Shown one piece after another: positions 40,972 through 49,689 of a stretch of DNA of 64,000 nt (positions are counted from its first letter, which is position 1; each line of letters begins with the position of its first letter). The notes under the pieces were generated by a model. The model worked only from the letters and a program-made list of their open reading frames with translations, was not told the origin of the DNA and searched no databases. The stretch covers positions 186,001 to 250,000 of the forward strand of contig NZ_UWPB01000001.1 in assembly GCF_900604945.1 (NCBI RefSeq), given 5' to 3'. The translations under genes and the position numbers were made by a program. Source of the stretch: Ruminococcus sp. Marseille-P6503. Lineage in GTDB: Bacteria > Bacillota > Clostridia > Oscillospirales > Ruminococcaceae.

Positions 40972-42306
40972 ATGAAGCTGAAAAGAGCGGCGCTGCCGCT
41001 GGCGGCTGCGCTTGCTATGACAGGCTGCTCGCCTGTTAATTTCAATGTTGATAATATTCTTACCGCGCCCAAGCTTACCGAGGAGCAGAGCGAAATACAC
41101 GAGGCGCTTATTTCCGCGGTGGGAAACAATATAAATCTTAAATATCCGAGAAACGGCGCGAACAGGTCGGCTTACGTTATCGCCGATATCGACGGAGAGG
41201 AAAGCGACGAGGCTCTGGTATTCTACGAGTATACCGGCGCAGCCGGAGACAGCGACGGGCTCAGGGTCAATCTGCTGGACAAGAACGCCGACGGCGACTG
41301 GGTTTCCGTCAAGGAAATCGCGGGCGCGGGAACGGAAGTCGATCAGGTAATAATAACTCCTATGGGCAACGGTAACCAGATCGACGTTCTTGTAGGCTAT
41401 CAGAGTATCTCAGGCGAGGATAAGACCCTTGAAATATACAGCTACAGCGACGGAGATTTCATCAGGATAGGAACGGATACCTATTCTGTGCTTGAAACCT
41501 TCGATATAAATTCCGACGGCTACAACGAGATCATAACCATTCAACGCGGCACCAATCAGGATACCGGAATCGTAACGGCGAAGGCGGCGCTGCTGGAGCT
41601 GAGCGGAGGAGAGATAACCAAGAGCGACGGAATAGATATGTGCGATAATGTGGCGTCGTACATTAATTCCAAGACCGGCTATCTTCCCGACGGCAGGCAG
41701 GCGATCTATATAGACGGACTTACCTCCGCCGGAGAGCTTCAGACTGAGATAGTGTATTACAGATATTCGGCTCTTCAGAATCCTATGCAGCTCAGAAGCG
41801 AAAAGCTGCTTCCTATGTGTACACGTCCGACCGGCTATTATTCAACAGATATAGACGACGACGGAGTAATCGAAATACCGTCTACAAAGCCTATGCTCGG
41901 CTATGAAAACGCTGTCGCCGAGGAGCAGCTGCTGATGACGTCCTGGTCGGTATACAGGGATTTTTACAATCTTGAAGCCAGATATTCGGGATACTATGCC
42001 ATTTCCGACGGATACGCAATGATGTTTCCAAGCAGATGGACGGATCAGGTTACCGTAAAGAAGGATACGGATACCGGAGAAACGGTATTTTATAAATACA
42101 GCGGAGATATTAATTCGGATATGACCGAGCTTATGCGTATAGCCGTAGCCTCCAAGCAGGAAAGCGAGGATTATCTGTACGAGGGATATGAGCTTATACG
42201 CAGCAAGGGTCAGCTTGAATATCTGGTAAAGCTTCCGACCAACAAACGGGAGCAGCTTATACTTACGATAGACGAGGTCCAGAATAATTTTTATACCGTT
42301 GAATAG
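40972..42306 (+). CDS. Lipoprotein of unknown function linked to a two-component system
   Basis: A 444-residue protein with a signal peptide and lipobox LAMTGCS (Cys about residue 19). The mature part has repeated Asp-rich turns such as ADIDGEESDEALVFYEY, DKNADGDW, DINSDGYNEI and TDIDDDGVIEIPS. These resemble FG-GAP/integrin-type or VCBS calcium-binding repeats, so a beta-propeller is plausible. It is the first gene before a response regulator (30 bases) and a histidine kinase, and may act as the extracytoplasmic sensor or output of that system. AGTGG serves as the ribosome site. Function not known. Confidence 0.75.
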   Translation: MKLKRAALPLAAALAMTGCSPVNFNVDNILTAPKLTEEQSEIHEALISAVGNNINLKYPRNGANRSAYVIADIDGEESDEALVFYEYTGAAGDSDGLRVNLLDKNADGDWVSVKEIAGAGTEVDQVIITPMGNGNQIDVLVGYQSISGEDKTLEIYSYSDGDFIRIGTDTYSVLETFDINSDGYNEIITIQRGTNQDTGIVTAKAALLELSGGEITKSDGIDMCDNVASYINSKTGYLPDGRQAIYIDGLTSAGELQTEIVYYRYSALQNPMQLRSEKLLPMCTRPTGYYSTDIDDDGVIEIPSTKPMLGYENAVAEEQLLMTSWSVYRDFYNLEARYSGYYAISDGYAMMFPSRWTDQVTVKKDTDTGETVFYKYSGDINSDMTELMRIAVASKQESEDYLYEGYELIRSKGQLEYLVKLPTNKREQLILTIDEVQNNFYTVE

Positions 42307-42335
42307 CGCAGAAACGTTTGCAGGGAGGTTTTGAT

Positions 42336-43034
42336 ATGAAAAAAGTATTGGTATGCGAGGACGAGGATTCTATCCGCGAATTTGTGGTAATAAATCTGAA
42401 AAGAAGCGGCTATGACGTTATAGACGTAAGCTGCGGCGAAGACGCGATAAGGGTGTTCGAGGAGTCGGACGGCGGCATTGATATTGCGCTGCTTGATATA
42501 ATGATGCCCGGGATCGACGGTATGCAGGTATGCAAAAGGTTCCGCGAGCGTTCGGACACTATGGGTATCATAATGCTTTCGGCAAAATCTCAGGAAATGG
42601 ATAAAATATCCTCTCTTATGATAGGAGCGGACGACTACATTACAAAGCCGTTTTCCATTTCAGAGCTTATAGCCAGAGTTGACGCGGTATGCAGGAGAGT
42701 AAATATGTCCCATGCGAAGCCGGAAGCCGCTTCTACTATCGTTTCGGGACCCTTTACTCTTAATCTAAAAAGCAGGACAGTTTATAAAAACGGGGCGCAG
42801 ATAGATCTTACTCAGGTGGAGTATCAGATAATGGAGTATTTCTTCAAGAACCAGAATACCGCTCTTGACAGAACAAGCATACTTAACCACATCTGGGGAG
42901 AAAGCTATTACGGTGACGATAAAATAGTTGACGTTAATATCAGGCGCATAAGAATGAAGATAGAGGACGAGCCTTCCAGTCCCAAATATATTCTTACTAT
43001 ATGGGGCTTTGGCTATAAGTGGGCGTCAAACTGA
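42336..43034 (+). CDS. OmpR/PhoB-family response regulator
   Basis: A 232-residue regulator. The receiver domain has acidic residues EDED (8-11), phospho-acceptor Asp 54 (IALLDIMMPG), and Lys in DYITKPFSISELIARV. The winged-helix DNA-binding domain begins near residue 133 (SGPFTLNLKSRTVYKNGAQIDLTQVEYQIMEYF and VDVNIRRIRMKIEDEPSSPKYILTIWGFGYKW). ATG 42336 with GGGAGG is chosen over TTG 42318. It pairs with the kinase 48 bases downstream. Confidence 0.92.
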   Translation: MKKVLVCEDEDSIREFVVINLKRSGYDVIDVSCGEDAIRVFEESDGGIDIALLDIMMPGIDGMQVCKRFRERSDTMGIIMLSAKSQEMDKISSLMIGADDYITKPFSISELIARVDAVCRRVNMSHAKPEAASTIVSGPFTLNLKSRTVYKNGAQIDLTQVEYQIMEYFFKNQNTALDRTSILNHIWGESYYGDDKIVDVNIRRIRMKIEDEPSSPKYILTIWGFGYKWASN

Positions 43035-43082
43035 CAGAAACGCCCGTAAGCGCAGCTATTATGCTTTGAAAGGGGCTTGCCG

Positions 43083-44597
43083 GTGGGCATAAACAAAAAC
43101 AGAAGTAAATACGGCAGACACAGTATTACGCAGCACTGGATAAGAAACAGTCTGGGCGTTGTGATTGTTATTCTGCTTATAGTTGAGGTACTGCTGGTGC
43201 TTGTTGTAAGAAATTATTATTACAGCTCCGCAAGGCAGTACGTCACCTCAAAAATGAACGTGGTTACCGGAGCGGTTATGAACAACAGTGACGACGCTTC
43301 GGTGAATTACAATTCGGAAATACGCTCTGTGGTTGAAAGCTATCAGGACAAGGACAAGATCGAGCTTATGGCGATAAAGACCGACGGAAGCGTAGATATA
43401 ACCTCGTCGGGCTTTTCGCCGGCGCAGGAAACGGATATGTCCGATTATGAAAACGCCAAAAAGGATCCGACAGGGACGGCCTCTCAGATATTCAGGCTTC
43501 CTACGGGGGAAAAGGTTGTCGCGGTAACGTCGGTTATTTCTCCCAGAGGCTGCGAATACGAGGCGCTGAGAATGATTTCCTCCATGAAAGGCGTCGATCA
43601 TCAGCTTTTTATTATTTTTATACTGATAACTCTGGTTGTGGCGAGCATTATCCTGCTTATGCTTTTTTCGGGAATGTTTTTTATTAGGTCGATCGTTTAT
43701 CCGGTTATACGGATCGGTCAGATCGCCAGAAAATTCGCAAAGGGAGATTTTTCGGAAAGAATCGAAAAAACCACTGACGATGAGCTGGGCGAGCTTTGCG
43801 ATTCAATAAACTATATGGCTGACGAGCTTTCAAATACCGAGTCTATGAAGAACGAATTCATATCCTCCGTATCCCATGAGCTGAGAACGCCGCTTACGGC
43901 GATAAAGGGCTGGAGCGAAACGATGACGACTATAGACGACGCGGAAACCTTTAAAAAGGGTATGAGAGTCATCACCTCCGAAACCGAGCGTCTGTCGCAG
44001 ATGGTGGAGGAGCTGCTGGATTTCTCCAGAATACAGGATAACAGACTTACGCTTAATAAGGATACGATCGACATTCTCGCCGAGCTGGGAGAAACGGTGC
44101 TTATTTATCAGGAAAGAGCCAGAGCGTTGGGGATTACGCTTAATTACTATGAGCCTGAAATGCTGCCCTTTGTTTACGGAGATAAAAACAGGCTGAGGCA
44201 GGTTTTCATTAATATTGTGGACAATGCCATAAAGTATTCCGATAAGGGAGATACCGTTTCGGTAGAGGCTTACGAGCAGAACAATGAGATATGTATTTCT
44301 GTTTCCGATACCGGAATGGGTATATCCAAAGAGGATCTTCCTAAGATAAAGACTAAGTTTTTCAAGGCTAATCATACCAGAAGAGGTTCCGGCATAGGTC
44401 TTGCGGTTGCCGATGAAATTATTCAGCGGCACGGAGGAACGCTTGAGATCAACAGCGAGCAGGGCGTAGGCACGACCGTTATGATCACGCTTCCCTGTAT
44501 TGACCAGAAAAAGAAGCCGGATAACCAGTCAACGGTGAATGTAGAGCTTATATCCACCGATAATACGCTTGAACAGAGCGAAAAGCTTGAGCAGTGA
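43083..44597 (+). CDS. Sensor histidine kinase
   Basis: A 504-residue membrane kinase. It has helix 1 (about 22-43), an extracytoplasmic domain of about 130 residues, helix 2 (about 178-205), HAMP (RIGQIARKFAKGDFSERIEKTTDDELGELCDSINYMADEL), then the H-box SVSHELRTPL with His 265. N-box FINIVDNAIKYSDKG, G1 VSDTGMGISKEDL and G2 GSGIGLAVADEI follow. The layout is that of VicK/ResE-type kinases without a PAS domain. A GTG start at 43083 fits the AAAGGGG site; TTG 43077 is too close to it. The signal is unknown. Confidence 0.9.
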   Translation: MGINKNRSKYGRHSITQHWIRNSLGVVIVILLIVEVLLVLVVRNYYYSSARQYVTSKMNVVTGAVMNNSDDASVNYNSEIRSVVESYQDKDKIELMAIKTDGSVDITSSGFSPAQETDMSDYENAKKDPTGTASQIFRLPTGEKVVAVTSVISPRGCEYEALRMISSMKGVDHQLFIIFILITLVVASIILLMLFSGMFFIRSIVYPVIRIGQIARKFAKGDFSERIEKTTDDELGELCDSINYMADELSNTESMKNEFISSVSHELRTPLTAIKGWSETMTTIDDAETFKKGMRVITSETERLSQMVEELLDFSRIQDNRLTLNKDTIDILAELGETVLIYQERARALGITLNYYEPEMLPFVYGDKNRLRQVFINIVDNAIKYSDKGDTVSVEAYEQNNEICISVSDTGMGISKEDLPKIKTKFFKANHTRRGSGIGLAVADEIIQRHGGTLEINSEQGVGTTVMITLPCIDQKKKPDNQSTVNVELISTDNTLEQSEKLEQ

Positions 44598-44631
44598 TTT
44601 CAGATTTAAGGACAAACAGTGAAAGGAGGAT

Positions 44632-44661
44632 ATGCTTGCGCAAGCAGGCATAACCGTATAA
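44632..44661 (+). CDS. Nine-codon leader ORF abutting yqhQ
   Basis: ATG at 44632 has the best ribosome site of the region (AAAGGAGG, 2-3 bases after which the ATG follows at short spacing) and reads MLAQAGITV then TAA at 44659-44661. The yqhQ ATG begins at the very next base and in the same frame. Codons 2-5 lie in a 14-bp perfect palindrome (TGCTTGCGCAAGCA, 44633-44646). It may couple translation of yqhQ or represent an N-terminal extension interrupted by one stop codon. Confidence 0.4.
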   Translation: MLAQAGITV

Positions 44662-45654
44662 ATGAGCAAAGGTAAAGAAGCAGCCGGAACGGAAAAATTC
44701 AAATCCAAGATAGGCGGGCAGGCAGTTATCGAAGGCGTTATGATGCGCGGGATCGACAAGGCGGCTATGGCTAACCGCCTTCCGACCGGAGAGATTGATC
44801 TTGAGGTATGGAATATAAAGGGCGGGAAAAATATTCCGTGGTACAGAAAATGTCCCTTTGTAAGGGGAGTTTTCAATTTTGTTATTTCAATGATCGACGG
44901 CTATCGGTGTCTTACAAGATCGGCAAACAAGCAGATGGAGTTTGAAGAGGAAGAGGAGCCGACAAGATTTGAGAAGTGGCTTGACGAAAAAGTGGGCGAC
45001 AAGCTTATGCCGGTCATTTCCGCGGTTTCAATGGTTATCGGAGTCGTTATAGCGGTCTTTCTGTTTATGATGGTTCCTTCATGGGTGTCAAAGGGGATAG
45101 AGCATTTTGTTTCAATGCCTGTCATAGTCAAGAACATAATAGAGGGTCTTCTGAAGATAGGCATATTTATCGGATATACGGCTCTTACCGCGCTGATGAA
45201 GGATATACGCAGAACCTATGAATATCACGGAGCGGAGCATAAAACCATAGCCTGCTTTGAGCACGGGGCGCCTCTTACTCCCGAAAGCGTCAAGAAATAT
45301 TCCAGATTTCACCCGAGATGCGGAACCAGCTTTATTTTTCTGGTGCTGTTTATAAGTATTTTTGTAAATACGGTTTTCAGTCTTACATGGGATAACGTAG
45401 CGCTGAGAATGCTGTGCAAGCTTGCGCTGCTGCCTCTTGTAATGGGCATAGCCTACGAGCTTATAAGGATTGCGGGAAAGTATGACAATCCGGCTACTAA
45501 AATACTTTCGGCTCCGGGACTGTGGATACAGAGGATAACTACCAGAGAGCCTGACGAACAGGAGATAGAGTGCGCCATCGAGGCTTTAAAGGCAGTTATA
45601 CCTGAGGACGAGGAAAAGCTTCACAGTCAGGCGGCGGAATGTGAAAACAGCTGA
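44662..45654 (+). CDS. yqhQ: DUF1385 (YqhQ) membrane protein
   Basis: A 330-residue protein. KIGGQAVIEGVMMRGIDKAAMA is the YqhQ hallmark (GGQAVIEGVMMR). YEYHGAEHKTIACFEHGAPLTPESVKKYSRFHPRCGTSFIF holds the conserved His/Cys residues that gave rise to the predicted metal-dependent label. Four membrane helices are visible. Function is not established. In many Firmicutes yqhQ-like genes precede prmC, as here (18-base gap). No ribosome site stands directly before this ATG, which depends on the leader ORF or on the AGG within it. Confidence 0.88.
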   Translation: MSKGKEAAGTEKFKSKIGGQAVIEGVMMRGIDKAAMANRLPTGEIDLEVWNIKGGKNIPWYRKCPFVRGVFNFVISMIDGYRCLTRSANKQMEFEEEEEPTRFEKWLDEKVGDKLMPVISAVSMVIGVVIAVFLFMMVPSWVSKGIEHFVSMPVIVKNIIEGLLKIGIFIGYTALTALMKDIRRTYEYHGAEHKTIACFEHGAPLTPESVKKYSRFHPRCGTSFIFLVLFISIFVNTVFSLTWDNVALRMLCKLALLPLVMGIAYELIRIAGKYDNPATKILSAPGLWIQRITTREPDEQEIECAIEALKAVIPEDEEKLHSQAAECENS

Positions 45655-45672
45655 TTGAAAAACGCGGTATAA

Positions 45673-46539
45673 ATGATTACATATAAAAAGCTTATTGAAA
45701 CTGTCCGTCAGGGATTAAGCGGAGCGGGAATTGAAAACGCAGCTTTTGAAGCAAAGGAGCTGCTTGGACTTGCCATAGGTACGGACTGCCGCAGCGGGGC
45801 ATTTTTAAAGGCTGTGGAAGGAAACGTAAGCGGAGAGGCAGCTGCCAGATTTCTTGCGCTTGCGGACAGACGCAAAAAAGGCGAGCCGCTTCAGTATATT
45901 CTGGGGCAATGGGAGTTTTACGGTCTGCCTTTCAAGGTAGGAGAGGGAGTGCTTATTCCCAGGCAGGATACCGAAGCGCTTGTTGAGCTGGCAGTGGAAA
46001 AAAACAGGCGCAGGAATGGACTTACAGTTATAGATCTGTGTTCGGGGTCGGGCTGTATAGGAATTTCCGTTGAAAAAAATCTTGACTGCAAAAGGGTTGT
46101 CTGCGTTGAAAAATCTCCAGAGGCGGTAAAGTATCTCGAACGCAATATCGATATCAACGGCTCGGGAGCGGAAATAATCCGCGGCGACGTCTTTGAGGCG
46201 GAGGTTATGGAAAAAGCTCCTGAAGCCGATCTTATAGTCTGCAATCCGCCCTATCTTAGCTCCGAAGATATGGCAAATCTTCAGAGAGAGGTGGCCTTTG
46301 AACCTGAAAGCGCGCTTTTCGGAGGAGCGGACGGTATGGATTTTTACAGGAATATAACCCGTCTGTGGAAGAAAAAGCTCAGGCAGGGCGGAATGATGAT
46401 CTTTGAGATCGGTATCGGTCAGGAGCAGGAGGTCATGGATATCATGATACGGAGAGGCTTTATAAACGTAAGGGCAAGGAAGGATCTCTGCGGGATTTAC
46501 CGCGTAGTTTTCGGAGAAATTGGAAAGAAGCGATTTTGA
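45673..46539 (+). CDS. prmC: Release factor glutamine methyltransferase
   Basis: A 288-residue SAM enzyme that methylates the GGQ glutamine of RF1 and RF2. It has an N-terminal helical recognition domain, then motif I VIDLCSGSGCIGISVEK and the catalytic NPPYLSSEDMANLQREVAFEPESALFGGADGMDFYR (N191-Y194). The RF2 target gene is also in this window (57253). Its stop codon is immediately followed by the GTAC motif of the recA promoter. Confidence 0.93.
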   Translation: MITYKKLIETVRQGLSGAGIENAAFEAKELLGLAIGTDCRSGAFLKAVEGNVSGEAAARFLALADRRKKGEPLQYILGQWEFYGLPFKVGEGVLIPRQDTEALVELAVEKNRRRNGLTVIDLCSGSGCIGISVEKNLDCKRVVCVEKSPEAVKYLERNIDINGSGAEIIRGDVFEAEVMEKAPEADLIVCNPPYLSSEDMANLQREVAFEPESALFGGADGMDFYRNITRLWKKKLRQGGMMIFEIGIGQEQEVMDIMIRRGFINVRARKDLCGIYRVVFGEIGKKRF

Positions 46540-46562
46540 GTACGTTTTTCTGTACTTATAAT
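46536..46562 (+). promoter_or_regulatory. Upstream recA promoter with GTAC-N8-GTAC motif between -35 and -10
   Basis: TTGAGT (46536-46541), 15 bases, TATAAT (46557-46562). The motif GTAC-N8-GTAC occupies 46540-46555. In reverse orientation it matches the ypeB consensus at 14 of 16 bases. This is a classical repressor position and recA is the archetypal SOS gene. The usual Gram-positive LexA box (GAAC-N4-GTTC) is not seen here. Confidence 0.6.
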
Positions 46563-46614
46563 CAGCGGGAATTTATAACTGTCCGAAAAAAGATACTGTA
46601 AATCAGAATTATCA

Positions 46615-46623
46615 TGCTATAAT
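46615..46623 (+). promoter_or_regulatory. Second recA promoter, extended -10
   Basis: TGCTATAAT (46615-46623) without a good -35, about 65 bases before the start codon. Confidence 0.6.
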
Positions 46624-46693
46624 TATAGCGGAGTAAGCAAAACCGCCGGACGTAATTGCTTTGTAATATGATTAGATTCAGGAGGCTGTAAAA

Positions 46694-47899
46694 ATGGCTA
46701 TTGACAAGAAGAAAAAAGAAGTAAAGACCGTGGTCAAGATAGTTGACAAGGACGAGAAAAAGAAAGCGCTTGATACCGCTATCGCATATATAGAAAAGCA
46801 GTTCGGAGCAGGAGCTATCATGAAGCTGGGCGATTCCAAGGCGCTGGACGTTGAGGCTATACCCACAGGCTCTATGACTCTGGATATGGCGCTGGGTATA
46901 GGAGGTATACCCAGAGGAAGGATCGTTGAGATATACGGACCTGAGTCTTCCGGAAAAACCACCGTTGCGCTGCATTGCATCGCCGAGGCTCAGAAGGCGG
47001 GCGGAGAGGTTGCCTTTATCGACGTTGAACACGCCCTTGATCCGGTTTATGCCGAAAAGCTGGGAGTGGATATTGACAGTATGCTGGTTTCTCAGCCTGA
47101 CAGCGGCGAGCAGGCTCTGGAGATCGCCGAGGCTCTTGCAAGGTCGGGAGCTATCGACTGTATCGTAATCGACTCGGTTGCCGCTATGGTAACAAAGTCT
47201 GAGATCGACGGAGAGATGGGCGATACGCACGTTGGACAGCTTGCGAGGCTTATGTCTCAGGCTATGCGAAAGCTGACCTCGGTTATCGCGAAATCAAACT
47301 GCTGCGCTATTTTTATAAATCAGGTGCGTGAAAAAATAGGCGTTATATACGGAAATCCTGAAACGACCCCGGGCGGACGGGCATTGAAATTCTACGCTTC
47401 GGTGAGGATCGAGGTAAGGCGCGGCGAACAGATCAAGAACGGCGCGGAGGTAATAGGAAACCGCACGAAATGCAAGGTAGTAAAGAACAAGGTCGCTCCT
47501 CCGTTCAAAGAGTGCGAATTTGATATTATGTACGGCAAGGGAATTTCGCGTACAGGAGAGGTTCTCGACCTTGCGGCTGAAACGGGAGTCGTCAAGAAGG
47601 GCGGTGCGTGGTACAGCTATAACGATATGAAGCTGGGACAGGGCCGCGACAACGCTAAGGATTTCCTTGAAGCAAATCCTGAGATCATGGGTGAGATAGA
47701 GGAAAAGATCAAGGCAAGCGGCGCTGAGATCGTTATGGCTTCAAAGAAGAACAAAAAGGCGGCGAAGCTTGAAGAAAAGTCGGCGGCAGCCGCTAAGCCG
47801 GCGAAGAAGGACGAGCCTGAAATGCCTGATCTTACCGTTTCTCCTGAAGATGACTTTGAAGAGTTTGCTCCGGTGGATATAAGCGAGCTGGGTGAATAA
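46694..47899 (+). CDS. recA: Recombinase RecA
   Basis: A 401-residue recombinase. Walker A GPESSGKT (82-89), [19 protein letters not shown] and [29 protein letters not shown] are the conserved core, including the MAW motif. Two features differ from the usual 350-residue protein. A Lys-rich extension of about 15 residues precedes the first helix. A C-terminal tail of about 60 residues is first basic ([22 protein letters not shown]) then strongly acidic. Acidic tails tune RecA filament formation in other species. AGGAGG precedes the ATG. recX follows after 3 bases. Confidence 0.95.
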   Translation: MAIDKKKKEVKTVVKIVDKDEKKKALDTAIAYIEKQFGAGAIMKLGDSKALDVEAIPTGSMTLDMALGIGGIPRGRIVEIYGPESSGKTTVALHCIAEAQKAGGEVAFIDVEHALDPVYAEKLGVDIDSMLVSQPDSGEQALEIAEALARSGAIDCIVIDSVAAMVTKSEIDGEMGDTHVGQLARLMSQAMRKLTSVIAKSNCCAIFINQVREKIGVIYGNPETTPGGRALKFYASVRIEVRRGEQIKNGAEVIGNRTKCKVVKNKVAPPFKECEFDIMYGKGISRTGEVLDLAAETGVVKKGGAWYSYNDMKLGQGRDNAKDFLEANPEIMGEIEEKIKASGAEIVMASKKNKKAAKLEEKSAAAAKPAKKDEPEMPDLTVSPEDDFEEFAPVDISELGE

Positions 47900-47902
47900 C
47901 AG

Positions 47903-48520
47903 ATGTTAAAGATACTTTCAGTGGAAAAGTATAAGGGGAATACCTGGCGGATCGATTTTGAAGGCGCGGAGCCGGCGTTTCTGAATTCGGAAATTGTATT
48001 GCGGTATAATCTCCGAGTCGGCGCCGAGATTCCGGAGAACGCATGGGAGGAGATTGTTTATTCCAACGAGCTTCGGCGCGCAAGAGAGCGGGCGATGTAT
48101 CTTCTGGATTACAGGGATTATTCCTATGTCGAGCTGTATAAAAAGCTTCTTAATAATTACGGCGAGCAGATATGCTACGATGTATGCGACAGGCTGGCTG
48201 AGCTTGGCTTTATAAACGACAGACGGTATGCCGAAAGCCTTGCAAGAAAGTATATGGAGGTAAAAAGGTTCGGCTATTACCGGGCGGCTCAGGAGATGAA
48301 GCAAAAAGGGCTGTCTAAGGAGCTTATCGACGAGGTCCTGAGCGAATACGAGGATACCGTCGATGAACGTATCTGTCAGCTTATTGAGAAAAAATATCTG
48401 AGAAGGCTTGAGGAAGACGGCGGAGTGAAAAAAGTAAAGAACGCTCTGGCTCGGCAGGGCTATTCGTATTCGGATATAAACGCCGCACTTGACAGGTATC
48501 TGGAGGAGCAGGAGGATTAA
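47903..48520 (+). CDS. recX: RecX regulatory protein
   Basis: A 205-residue helical protein with the three-helix repeats of RecX. ARERAMYLLDYRDYSYVELYKKLLNNYGEQICYDVCDRLAELGFINDRRYAESLARKYMEVKRFGYYRAAQEMKQKGLSKELIDEVL is the family signature. RecX caps and trims RecA filaments. Its position 3 bases after recA implies co-transcription and control by the same recA promoters. Confidence 0.9.
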   Translation: MLKILSVEKYKGNTWRIDFEGAEPAFLNSEIVLRYNLRVGAEIPENAWEEIVYSNELRRARERAMYLLDYRDYSYVELYKKLLNNYGEQICYDVCDRLAELGFINDRRYAESLARKYMEVKRFGYYRAAQEMKQKGLSKELIDEVLSEYEDTVDERICQLIEKKYLRRLEEDGGVKKVKNALARQGYSYSDINAALDRYLEEQED

Positions 48521-48547
48521 TGCATTGATTGACGAAAGGAGACGGCT

Positions 48548-49402
48548 ATGAAAAGGATCGCAGTTACAATGGCAACGGCGGTTATCGCTTTGTCTGCTTC
48601 CGGCTGCAATGAGAATAACGTGAATAATGATTCAGCTGCATTTTCTTCGGCTGCGGAAAGCGTAACTGAAAACGGCGGAGGTAATCAGGATAACAGCGTA
48701 GGCGGGAATTCGGTTTCGGACGACCCGATAGAAAATGCGGAATATGTTGTAGGCCAGTATATGAAGTATGCCAATCTGGAATTTGACGAGTCGATGCTCA
48801 AGCTTATGACCTCTGAGATGCAGGAGCAATATAAGGATACTGTGGAAAATCAGGGTCACGATCACGGGTACGACGATAATGAGGAGAATATGCTGTCAGA
48901 CGTTTCGTTTACCGCCGACAGAGAGCAGTCGCAAATACTTGAAAGCGTTAATATCAAGGACGAATATATTACCGCGGTCGAGCTTATAGGAACGGTAAGC
49001 TATAAGAATCAGGGAAAGGAAGCTTCCTATAAAGGATATGCAATAGTTATAGAAACTCCCGGGCATGAGTGGAAGATAGCGTATGCCGGAACGAAAAGCC
49101 AGGCTTATCTCGCAGGGATAATCGCCGATGATGAGTCCGATAAAGCGGACAGTAATGCGGCGGCTGTCTATGAGGCCGCGGAGAAGGCGTGTACTGCCTT
49201 GGACGGGAAATATGAATTTAAGTATATGAACTACATAAGCACCGAGAACGACGATTTTGTCAATGAGATAAAGAAAAATCTGCCGGAGGAGCTTATAGAC
49301 ACTTATTTCACGGTCTTTATTACTGACGGAAAGCCTGATTATGTTCTATGGTCGGAAGATATGTCAAGCGAAACGGTAGGTCAGTATCCTAAGGACAGCT
49401 GA
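48548..49402 (+). CDS. Lipoprotein of unknown function
   Basis: A 284-residue protein with signal peptide and lipobox SASGCN (Cys about residue 20). An Asn/Ser/Gly-rich linker follows (to about 60), then two similar domains of about 110 residues each. The first (YVVGQYMKYANLEFDESMLKLMTSEM) looks like a DUF4878/NTF2-like fold. I do not recognise a specific family. AAAGGAG precedes the ATG. It follows recX by 27 bases but is probably unrelated in function. Confidence 0.65.
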   Translation: MKRIAVTMATAVIALSASGCNENNVNNDSAAFSSAAESVTENGGGNQDNSVGGNSVSDDPIENAEYVVGQYMKYANLEFDESMLKLMTSEMQEQYKDTVENQGHDHGYDDNEENMLSDVSFTADREQSQILESVNIKDEYITAVELIGTVSYKNQGKEASYKGYAIVIETPGHEWKIAYAGTKSQAYLAGIIADDESDKADSNAAAVYEAAEKACTALDGKYEFKYMNYISTENDDFVNEIKKNLPEELIDTYFTVFITDGKPDYVLWSEDMSSETVGQYPKDS

Positions 49403-49453
49403 TAAACAGGCCTGATTTCTTTCAGCAGCACGATTTTTACAGATAAACATTTT

Positions 49454-49490
49454 GCCGCGCTTTGCAGTCTGTGAAGCGCGGCTTATTGCT
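49454..49490 (+). terminator. Terminator before the fucose operon
   Basis: GCCGCGCTT (49454-49462) pairs with AAGCGCGGC (49474-49482). The tail TTATTGCTTT is imperfect. Confidence 0.7.
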
Positions 49491-49605
49491 TTAAGTAAGG
49501 AAAAGCCGTACGGCTCTGTAGGACGGTTATTAATTCTGCACAAAAAAATAACCGAAAATTTTACTTTTCCAACAGGTAAAATTGCAAGACAAATCATAAG
49601 ATATG

Positions 49606-49614
49606 TGGTATAAT
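49606..49614 (+). promoter_or_regulatory. Extended -10 promoter of the fucose operon
   Basis: TGGTATAAT (49606-49614) without a consensus -35. This fits a promoter that needs an activator or is kept weak. Confidence 0.65.
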
Positions 49615-49623
49615 TATATACAA

Positions 49624-49638
49624 ATGTAAACGTTATCG
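49624..49638. promoter_or_regulatory. Candidate cre / LacI-family operator
   Basis: ATGTAAACGTTATCG agrees with the Bacillus cre consensus WTGNAARCGNWWWCA at 14 of 15 positions. It starts about 3 bases after the expected transcription start. CcpA binding there would block elongation when glucose is present. A LacI-family fucose regulator is an equal alternative. A CGCC/GGCG mini-hairpin follows. Confidence 0.65.
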
Positions 49639-49689
49639 CCTAAGGCGGATGATATGCATTATTATAAAAATCATTTAGGAGGTTATTTT

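Noticed and set aside
49503-49514. AGCCGTACGGCT palindrome upstream of the fucose operon
   Set aside because: Isolated 12-bp palindrome, about 95 bases before the -10, with no second copy; too little to call an operator.
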